A DNA stretch of 64,000 nt from Mya arenaria (Eukaryota; Mollusca; Bivalvia; Myida; Myidae): contig NC_069124.1 in the NCBI RefSeq assembly GCF_026914265.1, positions 13,413,088 to 13,477,087 of the forward strand, written 5' to 3'. Of the stretch, positions 48,286 through 57,604 are shown piece by piece. The translations under genes and the position numbers were made by a program. The notes under the pieces were generated by a model. The model had not been told where the DNA came from and made no database searches. It saw nothing but the letters and a program-made list of their open reading frames with translations. Numbering within the stretch: the stretch's first letter is position 1; the number at the start of each line of letters is the position of its first letter.

Positions 48286-49610
48286 CTAGAAGTAATCAGA
48301 TCCTGCCACTGTGCTTTTGAAGTCCTGATGAACTCGCGCTCTCTCGTGGTCGTGAAGATCACTGTCAACCCTTGTTGAAAAGCCCAAATCAGGTATGAGG
48401 TGTTTCTCTAGTGAAAACAAGGCTTGTGTAAGAGAATCGTTTGGTATGTTTCTGAATAGATCAAACCTCAGTTTAGGAGAAGGCAGCAGTGGGTATCCCG
48501 GGAGCATTGTTTCAATTACGTTGTTATCGGAAAAAAATAAGTGAGGCAGGCGCTTTTCCATCAGAGCTACGCGAATGATGTCTATGAAATAGAGCAGCGC
48601 TATTTGCACACCATCCACTTCAAAATGTGGGTATTTGTGGCAGAGATAGTTGAGAAGGTAAAAGGCCAACTGTTTGAGATGGTAGGATTTTAGCACTGAT
48701 ACAATCTGTGGAGGAGAGCCACCAGATTCTTTAGCATACTTCTTCGTTTTCACGAAATAGGTTTTCAATATTCTGAGCGCGGTCAGAATATACAGTTTCC
48801 TTTCATTTTCACGAGCTACATCTAGTATGTGTTTCTCGTACCCGGTAGATTTTACAACCCAAATGCGGCTTTGGTCTGCAGTTTTGAGGGCCTTGAAGCT
48901 ATTGTCTTCTGCCCATTTACACACTGCGTGAATTGGACATTGCATCAGTACACCTTCATAGCTTGTAGTTGTGTCATATCGTAGCAGAAAGGCAGGAACA
49001 AAATCTAAGTCAATCTCTTTGTCTTTAAGATGTCCAATGCCGAAAAATTGTTCAGACGCTTTTAATGTTATGGTTAGATTGATTGAAGGAGGATTCATTT
49101 TTCTTTTCAAAGCAAACATGCATTTGTTCGTATATATGATATTGTGTATAAGCATCTGTGAATTTATTTTGAAAACAGCCGAATCTACCATTGATTCGAA
49201 GATCTGCACGTGAAGATGTTTAGAGCTTAGGAAGATCTTTCCTTCTTTTTCTATAAATACTCCTTTCTTGTACAGCATCGTGAACTTGTTTCTTATTAAT
49301 TCGAGTGTTACATCTCGCAGTTCTAAATAGCAATAGCCCGGAATAAACTTCCTTTCATCCCTATCTATGAAATGTATTTGTTCAATTCGCTCGTCGAGCC
49401 CGTCAAAGTGAAATTCAAGCATTGCGTCAAATTCGTCTGCTTTAACAACTTTCAATCCCTCTCGAGAACTGCCCTGCCGTACGTACGAGTTGATAAGGAG
49501 ACCCTCATATTTTTCAGCCTGACTGCGCAGTTCTTTTTTAAGTAAATCCATCACCTTATCAACTACTTGTCGAGACTCGAACCAGTCCCTATCGTCAACT
49601 TCCATGTCTC
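48286..49610 (-). CDS. Exon 3 of Mab-21-like gene: catalytic core
   Basis: It follows CTTTTTCAG and holds 441 codons including the stop (TAG, 48288-48286). The first two bases complete a Gly codon, then comes Asp, then the Met at 49605 that a single-exon reading would use as start. The conserved GSSREG, ADEFD and DFVPAF motifs lie in its first 200 codons. The Mab-21 C-terminal helices follow, with a short, polar tail. Confidence 0.9.
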
Positions 49611-52600
49611 CTGAAAAAGTTTAAAATCTGCAGTAATGCACAACGATGAAGTTCAGGGAACGCAAATTTTAAAACCGAAATGGTTAAAAAATAAACTAAT
49701 ATTTCACGGATCATTAATTTAGGATCTCACACAAGCTGTCATTTAATATAAGATTTTATTAAACGATTTCATAATATTTAGAATTTTCTTAGTGTTCATG
49801 GATTTCCGCAACGTGCCGACGATTACTGCGAAGCCTTACTTTACACTGCATGTGTGTTGATGTTAAAAAAGCTCCACCAAGAATGTTTCCAGAGAACATG
49901 ATGTTCTAGCCGTCATGGGATGTGTAATGAGAAATCTGTGCTGCGGAATTCGTATTTGTGTTTTTGGTAACCGACAGCTGATTAAACTGGCAAGCAAATG
50001 ACATTGATTGCATATTGCCTGTGTTTGTCAAGATGGAGATGTTTGAAATGTTTCCGTGTTTTTTTGTCACTAGTGTGGCAGCCTGTTTTTGTTGACTGGC
50101 TGGATAGTTCTGTGACTAGTGATCTGCATTATCTAGTTTGCGGGGCATTGTTATCAGAAAGTTTTCGAACAAGATGCTTTCTGGCTCTATGATTCGTTAG
50201 CCACTTGTCTCCCGGAAGTCCTATAGCTTCATTATTTAGGTAGGTAAATATTTGTTCGCGTTTAAACCATTTTTTACAAACAATGCGGAGGGATATCTAG
50301 GTCGCGTGTGATAAGTCTAGGCAATAGAAATGTCTGATATGTTATCTTACACATGTGTAAGATAAATATATTCGTAATCGGTATATTACACGGACAAGGG
50401 TAAGCATGTGACTACTCATTATGAAAAAAAGAAACATTTATGAAGGCTAATATATATATGTTAACAAACAGGTGCTGGTTTGTTTTATCATAAAATTGAA
50501 ATGAGTTAAACATAGCAATGCATTAAAATAAAACAAATGCATCAACACATACTGTACCCTATTAATAATTCGGTAAAAAAACGGTTCAATTAATCCCGGT
50601 GATAAAGATGGTTGATATTTCAGTGCAACTTTGTTATACTCATATTTTCATAAAGACAATCGTACACACAATCTTTCGTTTTTTATGTTAGAATATTCAG
50701 TTTTACCATAAACTTTTGTTAACAACACAATAAAGCTTCCGTCAAGCTTCCGTCAATTCAAAGATATCCGTGCCTCGAATGCTATTTATATGTTTACGTG
50801 TTAATTCAGTAGATTTTTAGTTCCATATTGGTATGTTGAGGAAGTTAAAAGGATAGTCCAAAGATACAAAACCAGCCTTTATATATATAGCATAAAGTAT
50901 TCCACTAAAAACTTTTATAATAATGTTTCTTATGAAATTCGACCCTTCAACACTTCCTTCACATCGCACATTACTAATATATATGGTATATCATAATTAT
51001 AAGAGTAAATATCGGATCATCATTGAAACGGTTACTTACCCACGAATGACGAACACATGAGCTTCACCTTCCAGTCCAGGTTGTTTCTTCCGTATATCGT
51101 GATAGGTGTTTGCCATTCGTTCTGGTATCTACCAACGGGTAGGTTCCTCTCGGCAAGTATAAATTCTTTCCCTTGCACCTCGGAATATGACACATCCCTA
51201 TGTGGCTTGATATTTTCTATTTTGAACTTGCTCGTGACGTAGTGTACTCCTGGCTCATACTCGAAATATTCCTCAGTATGGGCCCTAAGGGCATGCTTTG
51301 AAATAGAAAAATATGTGCTTCTATTTATTTAAAGACACAATAATTTATCTGGGATGTGAATATATTGAATTTTGAAAAATACAAATGTCATTTTTCGACG
51401 AAATTGTTTACTTTGTTTAATTCGAAGTTTTTGTTGTTGCTTTTTTCTGTTGTTTTGTTTTGGAATCACTAAAGTGATCCTTTTTTATAAGATCACATAA
51501 ATCATGAAAAGGACGAATAATGATCAAGAACATCATAACATACAACTATTTCATCTTAAAACAATGCATATATGCGAGATACATATAACTTAAAAAATAA
51601 TGATTGAATTATAAAACGGTCGGCAATTAATAATGCCGATAAGAATTTGAAATAGTGTATTCACACCTCTCTTTAACAAAATCTTAATTTGTTTTTGGCT
51701 GACTCTTTTGGTCTTTCGGCAATGGCCATTTTAAAGTTCACGATATTTCTCTTTCCATTTATTAAAAATATAAACCTATTGTTGTTTTGGACATCGCCAG
51801 AAAAGTGACAAATGTGGCTCCAAAATGTCCCGTTGGACAGACAGCCATATGAATTTGGGAAGTTATACATGTAGCATACAGCATCTATCATATTTTATGA
51901 CGGCCTTTGTTATTTGCTAAAAAGAAAAGATTAAACGTTAAGATGATATTTCATCGTAAGAAGAAGTGGATGCCAATCCGTTTCTGTTGTACTACTTTGA
52001 GATGAGATTGTTGGGCATTATGTATGTATGTATGTATGTGAACACTTTTCTTATTGTGAGAATATTTTTTGCCAGGAATCAAAGTTTAAATTAGATCATA
52101 CAATACAAATGGATTTCAATCATTTTTATGTTATCAAAAATAAGAAAAAAATAACAAGTACTAGATAAGTTTTAGGTGAATGGCGTTTACCGTATTTAAA
52201 TCCTGGCATCAATTAACAATAGATGCTATTCTCTGGTAGTGTTTAAACTGCGTATAACGTTCAAGTGCTCATGTGTTATAGACCCTTTATTTGACCATAT
52301 GACATAGAATCAAAAGATATCATGTGCTGGCAATTACCAGCTTGCCTTTCAAGTTTGACGTCCCTTGATCTTAGCGTTCTTAAGTCATTGTTCGGAAACA
52401 TTCTTTTAGCTAAAGGTCACTACGATCTTAACCTTTGAACGGCCGATAAAGTTTGTTGTCCCTGTACCCAAGCATTCTTCAGTTATTTAGTGGATATTGT
52501 TTTGTTTTTTTCAAATCACTACAAACTTGATCTGTGACGCACTGACCACACACTCAAAGGATTCATGCGTCTAACTACAACTGCCGAGGGTGCGTATACA

Positions 52601-54404
52601 AGATTAACAATTTATATTCATACTCTTTGTGTAAACACTTATATACTCTATATTTTTCTTTTGCAAATCATTCTTCTATGTTAATTTATTGGCACAAATG
52701 ACCTCAAAATCATGACATTCCGGGAAAAGTTTGATTTTCATGCAACAATTACATAGACAAGAACTGTCGAGGACCACAAGCTCGATTATACGCTTTGTCT
52801 TTGAGATCAACGTATTGATGATGTAATTTGTTTCAGTAAAGGTAACGTATTGATGGCAAATTTAAACAGTCAAGTAGTGGCCATTATTTGTATTGGGTTA
52901 TGTAACCTCAATGTGTTATGGCCGTAAACAATTGTATGAAGAATTAAGTCTAATAAATGAACGGTATTGGACATTTGAGTTCAGAGCCCGAGTTGCTTTT
53001 AAACTTCTATCAAACAGTCTAAAGTCGATCAAGGGCCATAATTTGAGTTTAATTAGTTTAATGGTGATATGGAATTATGTTACGTAAATGTACGATTCCC
53101 GTGAACAGTTATGGGAACTAAAAAAAGCTATTATTTATTTAAAGTAATCGAGATATTATTTAAAATCAAAATCTGCCTTAAATCTTTCAGGTAAGGAAGG
53201 GCATTATTTTTTATTTATGTGTCAAACAGAGGTGTCTTATTTAACTTTGTGTAACCCTTGGGCAACAGTGAGATGCATGAAGTCAATTAAATAAATGGTT
53301 TTGGAGTTCTGAGGTAAACCAAAAGTTATCCTTTAAGTATTTTTCGTTTTTAAGATAAAATGGAGTAATGAAACCTGTGATATCCATGAACATGTATGTA
53401 GTGTTTAATGTCAATTGAATTAAGTGGATGGGACTTTGAAGTGAAAACCCTTCTAGAAATTAAACCAGAAACACAAGGTGCAATAATTTCCTAATTCAAT
53501 CAGTGGCCATTATTTGTTTTAAGGGTTCAATTTACGAACGTGTGAAATGTGCATTGAATTGAATGAATGGTCTTAAAGTAAAACGTATAAGAACCGACTT
53601 GGTTCTAGAGTTTAACCGAACACTTTGTGCCCGGAACGTAAATAAATCCTTAATCAATTAGGGAATTTGATTTGTATTTAGGATGATAAGGAGCTATGTT
53701 ACCTGGTTGTGTGATTGTCCAACTACATGAAGTATAAAGTTAATGAAATGAAATATATTTTTGTTAGAAGTGAAAATGCCAAGTAGCCTTAAGACGTTAA
53801 CAAGACTCTGACGCTGACGCAAACACAGACATCGGGGCAACTAGTATAGCCCTCCTTATTTTTCACATAAATTGTATCAAAATGGCGTCTATTTTCCGAT
53901 TCCGATAAATTGATGAAACCTTCCTCAGATAGTATTTGCGTGTTCATCAATGTTATAAGGTTTTCGATGTGATATATATGTTATGGGATTAGTCACCGAC
54001 TAACGTCATTACCTATAATATAAATTGAATTATTTCGTGTGTGTTTTTCCAGTGCAACAGCACAACGTTGAAAATTCTTACCTATGCGGTACTGTCTAAG
54101 CAGACAAAACAATAACTGATATGAGAAAGCAATATCAATATACAACAATGTACCACTGAATTAGTGATAACATCACAACAAGTATAACAACACATGTACA
54201 GAAACGTGTGATTTATTAAGGTATATCATCGAAAACAATTAACGGCTCGAAATATTGTGAGAATTGAAACAAGTCACAAAATATGTCAGTGGCAAGGATA
54301 GCATAAAGAGTAATACATGTACATTGAATGATAAAATAAAGACGGCAGCTTACCTTTAAAGTGAGATTCGCCTTCCTTATATCTTCATAGGTTACACCAG
54401 ACAT
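48286..54404 (-). CDS. Mab-21/cGAS-like nucleotidyltransferase with N-terminal extension
   Basis: A three-exon model on the minus strand gives 543 residues: exon 54404-54354 (17 codons), exon 51295-51040 (85 codons plus one base) and exon 49610-48286. Phases agree at both junctions. The core shows G-S-S (model residues 149-151), E162-x-D164 in KADEFDAML, and D305 in DLDFVPAF. These are the three metal-binding acids of the cGAS/OAS/Mab-21 nucleotidyltransferase fold. The helical C-terminal half has the SYHLKQLAFYLL helix typical of Mab-21. No Cys/His zinc thumb like that of vertebrate cGAS is visible. Known family members make cyclic di- or oligonucleotides on sensing nucleic acid and signal to STING; for this gene that role is inference. 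Single-exon reading from the ATG at 49605 would give 439 residues without the extension. Confidence 0.85.
49611..51039. other. Intron 2 of Mab-21-like gene
   Basis: AT-rich with no exon-like open frame of note. The 64-codon plus-strand frame at 49998-50192 lacks support. Confidence 0.7.
51040..51295 (-). CDS. Exon 2 of Mab-21-like gene: unrecognised beta-rich extension
   Basis: TTTCAAAG/ acceptor and /GTAAGT donor. It encodes 85 residues beginning HALRAHTEEYFEYEPGVHYV (helix-like) and then strand-like segments FKIENIKPHRDVSY, EFILAERNLPVGRY, TPITIYGRNNLDWKVKLMC. It ends with one base that completes a Gly codon with exon 3. I do not recognise this domain. Coding-like composition contrasts with the AT-rich introns. 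Confidence 0.75.
51673..51891 (-). pseudogene. Orphan exon-like frame in intron 1
   Basis: The frame includes SYGCLSNGTFWSHICHFSG and FIFLINGKRNIVNFKMAIAE. It lies after a good acceptor (CTTTTCTTTTTAG at about 51912), but between that acceptor and the frame the same frame has stops. Another frame would give QITKAVIKYDRCCMLHV and stop. It could be a decayed alternative exon. The IFLINGKRNIVNFKM stretch faintly resembles ITIYGRNNLDWKVKL of exon 2. Confidence 0.3.
52840..53870 (+). mobile_element. ~155-bp-unit tandem interspersed repeat
   Basis: The word GTGGCCATTATTTG or AGGGCCATAATTTG recurs near 52880, 53034, 53197 and 53505, spaced by about 154-163 bases or twice that. Units also share GTTATGTAAC and a GTGCATTGAATTAA-type block. 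The array ends in GGGGCAACTAGTATAGCCCT, which I recall as a common end of a bivalve repeat (memory, unverified). Confidence 0.65.
54354..54404 (-). CDS. Exon 1 of Mab-21-like gene
   Basis: ATG at 54404-54402 opens MSGVTYEDIRKANLTLK, ending in phase 0 at a strong GTAAGC donor. An AG at about 54438-54437, on the 5' side, could be an acceptor for a non-coding leader exon. Confidence 0.7.
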
Positions 54405-54624
54405 TTTGACAGGACTGCTGAAGGCACACTTGGAAACCTAAATTTTGACATGTAAATTGTTCCAGTTACCGTTTGCTAATAACAAAACGGTTGAGCAAGT
54501 ATAGAATAAACATACCATGAAAGTATTCTTATATATATTTGAAAGTATATGTAGACCTGGCTTAAGCTTTAATATAAGTGTGTCAGGAAATCACCTTAAC
54601 AAAACTTATTGGTGTACCAACAAA

Positions 54625-55240
54625 ACAAGAGCTGTCACTGTCAGAAACGAATGCCCCCGAAACGGTATGCAGGTGTGATGCAAAGGTCATTAAGAAAGGG
54701 AAAACAGCAATGAAATGATTGGATGAAGAAATGAATGTTAATGAACAAGCGAAATGTATAAAACACATATTACTTCACTTTGAGGTTTTGAAACACTACA
54801 TCAGAACCATGCACGATCACTGTTATATGTTAAATTTTGTTGTTGAATTTATGCCAACTAAGCCATAGAGGTATAGATGGTCATGACAGGAACCAAATTC
54901 ATGGGTTTGTGTGTATGAATACTGGGTAAATTTCGTTTAATGTGAGCGTCTTGCATATTCGAGGCATTGGGGGGTGGGGGGCAAACACATTTTGGTTGAA
55001 AACACCAATTTTAACAATTCATCTGTATCTGTTTTTTAACCAGCTGGACAGATTTCATGTGTACAACTGTATTCCCAGATATGTGCGAGTTGTCCATACA
55101 TGAGGAAGTTACAGCTCTAATACGAGAAACTACACCGTATGTCTTTAAATACCGAACAAATAGTAAGTGTGACCTTTACCGTCAAGGAAGTGATACGAGT
55201 CTTGCATGCGACACGTCGTCGTGATATGTAAAATAGAATA
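54625..55240 (+). mobile_element. Interspersed repeat fragment(s)
   Basis: It opens ACAAGAGCTGTCACTGTCAG followed by AACGAATGCCCCCGAA. It closes with GTGACCTTTACCGTCAAGGA and CTTGCATGCGACACGTCGTC, both wordings I associate with a widespread bivalve repeat. The match is from memory only and the middle is diverged. Confidence 0.45.
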
Positions 55241-56169
55241 TGAAATATAAATATGAAATTATTTGAAAACATGTTCGTACATAAGAAAGATACAACCCGA
55301 AAACGAACACCTTTGTTCTTTTAGGCAGCATTTCAAAGTAAACAAGCACTTAGTGTGACATTGATTGTAGACGTAGGGACACAGTTCACGTCCTCTTTGT
55401 CGTTATTTTTTAACAAATTCATAACAGAGAAAGTTACACCAAGTTAAAGTTTGTAGTTAAAACTGTCAGATTTGCTTCTACCATTACGGCGCATGTCCTA
55501 AAATTGATGATGCCAGAGGGCTATACGATCAAAGGCACGGCGAATAGTAGGTTGACAATGAAACTGGGGATGAGACTCTCACTGTTACTCGATGTGGTCA
55601 GTAATTGACATATGGTGTATGGTAATATTAGGTCAATCGGACATTTAAATAAGGAGAGCAACATGACCCCAAACTGAGCATGAATGCTCTCATCGCCCAT
55701 TGGGCTGAGGACACCTCATAACGACTTTGATCTTCTATTTGTTTTGAAAATGTCGTCATTATCAATAACGACATAATCTTTTCCCCATGAATTCGACCAA
55801 AAATATCAACAATATTTTTGAAATATTAGCTTTAGAAAATGTTATGCAACCGGTATGGTATGTAACCGTTTTTCAGTGGCATACCTTTGAAGGTATTTTT
55901 GGACGCTACTAGATTTTTTGCCGCGGAATAGGAAGGTAGATCTTCCCGTTCGTTGTAAATCCAACAAGTAGAGACGATCGATAATTATAATTGCAGAAAT
56001 AATACCTAAATGATGTTAGGAGTGAGTTGATATATTTGCCAGGATTAGTCTAAGGAAGAACTAGAAAATATCAATAAATGATAAATGCATTATGCTCTTC
56101 CACCTATAAACGAGTGTTTTGGAATGGAATAAACAATCGCTTAGAAAACATCGTATAAAATTGATTACT

Positions 56170-56570
56170 ACAATTTTCAGTGCATTGTGTAGAACTGAAT
56201 ATACCATGCACACCAAGCAGCACAGTAATAGCATTTCTAAGCATCTGATATACATTTCGTAGCATGAATCGTACATTTCCGAGCATGCATGCAGCATACT
56301 CTACTGGGCATAGAACATACCTTTCTCAGAATTTGACATTAATTACTAAGCATTAATAAATATATTTCTTATCATGTAACTAACATTTCTGAGTATGTCT
56401 AATATATTTTTATTCATGACAGATACATTTATGAGCATGTAATGTACATTTCGGATAATGTGTTATTAACCTCTAAGCATGTAATTTTCTTTTATGCGCA
56501 TGTAATTACTTTTCTAAGCATTCAATATTCCTTTCCGAGCATGTAATATACATGTTTTTGCCTGTATTAA
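56170..56570. repeat. ~28-bp degenerate minisatellite
   Basis: About a dozen loose copies of a unit like ACATTTCTGAGCATGTAATAT. The anchor word GAGCATGTAAT or AAGCATGTAAT recurs every 26-32 bases. Confidence 0.7.
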
Positions 56571-56823
56571 ACCTGTCTCAACATACACGTGCGCATTATC
56601 AGCAAAGTAAAACTATTACCTTTTTCAAACGTCTAATTTAATCGCGAAAGTATTTTTGAATCCATATAAACAACACCCATATATCTGAATTGCATCAGGT
56701 ACAATATCTGTTCTCTGACGATTGGAATGAGTTATGCATTCTTACATTCTCTGCCAAGAAATTTGGATGATAATCAACGATATATGCCAGAAAACATCTC
56801 GTGCGATGAGAAAGTGAACGGAA

Positions 56824-57051
56824 CTAATATTCGAGTGTATTTTTTGTAATACGCACAAGCGCACCGTGGTAAAATAGCAGATAACAGCCCGTGAGTTCTG
56901 CGGCCAGAACAACCGAAAACATCACCACTATGAAATAAGGGTATTCGTCGGGGAAGACGTTCATGGTCGCAACGAAATGATATGCATTTAAAGAACGTAA
57001 ATCTGAAATCGTCGGAACCCAGATAACAAAATTCAAAAGAAACGATGGTTC
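56824..57051 (-). CDS. Putative exon with membrane segment, unrecognised
   Basis: After TCGTTTTTAG the minus strand has 75 open codons ending in TAG. The peptide starts EPSFLLNFVIWVPTISDL, continues NAYHFVATMNVFPDEYPYF and then a hydrophobic run IVVMFSVVLAAELTGCYLLF that would span a membrane, with a basic tail. The arrangement looks like one or two helices of a multi-pass protein, but no other exon was found. A 107-codon frame overlaps it in another phase. Confidence 0.35.
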   Translation of the reverse strand, partial: EPSFLLNFVIWVPTISDLRSLNAYHFVATMNVFPDEYPYFIVVMFSVVLAAELTGCYLLFYHGALVRITKNTLEY

Positions 57052-57456
57052 CTAAAAACGATTTTAAGAAAACGACAATTCGCGAATTATCGAACACTTA
57101 AAATATTAAGTGTAAAGATTGTAATGTCGGTTACACGTTACCAGCCTGTCAGATTTCAGTGGTTGTTCACTATACATATATATTGAATAATTGTTTAATC
57201 ATTGACTTCGCCTGGTAGCTTTTCAAATGGTGGCGTCGCTTAGCACCCTCTCCTTTTCTGACCGATCAAGATATCCTCCCTGTTTGGTTCCTTTCTCATG
57301 AGCGTTTGGGTAGCGAGTCGAATGAATTATTTGGTGAACGAATTTGATGTGCATTTTTCAAATTATATTCAAATTCTGTAAACCAGCAATTACATCAGGA
57401 GTAATATATGCAAGGGTCTTCGTTTTGACTTGAAACCAAATCAGTAAACGTTTATA

Positions 57457-57604
57457 ATGGACAAGGAATTAAACCCAAATCCGCGATATACATTTCGGCA
57501 CATTATACATGATGGTGTTATGTTGTTTGATTGTGAAGTTAAGGCCATTGAAACCATGGAAACGTTCGGAGATGACATCTGGGTTTGTGGATTCCCAAGA
57601 TCAG
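57457..57604 (+). CDS. Sulfotransferase exon 1
   Basis: ATG start, 49 codons plus one base. It reads MDKELNPNPRYTFRHIIHDG and then FGDDIWVCGFPRS. /GTGATG donor in phase 1, splitting the Gly of the PAPS loop. Length and position before the loop are normal for the family. Confidence 0.8.

Larger units (their letters stand above)
51296..54353. other. Intron 1 of Mab-21-like gene
   Basis: It contains an orphan minus-strand coding-like frame (51673-51891), a TATG microsatellite (52020-52040) and a ~155-bp tandem element (52840-53870). Confidence 0.7.
54405..57456. other. Intergenic DNA between Mab-21-like and sulfotransferase genes
   Basis: The two genes are divergently arranged, so both promoters should be here. 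It contains an interspersed repeat (54625-55240), a degenerate minisatellite (56170-56570) and a minus-strand exon-like frame (56824-57051). No TATA box or initiator could be assigned with confidence. Confidence 0.55.
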
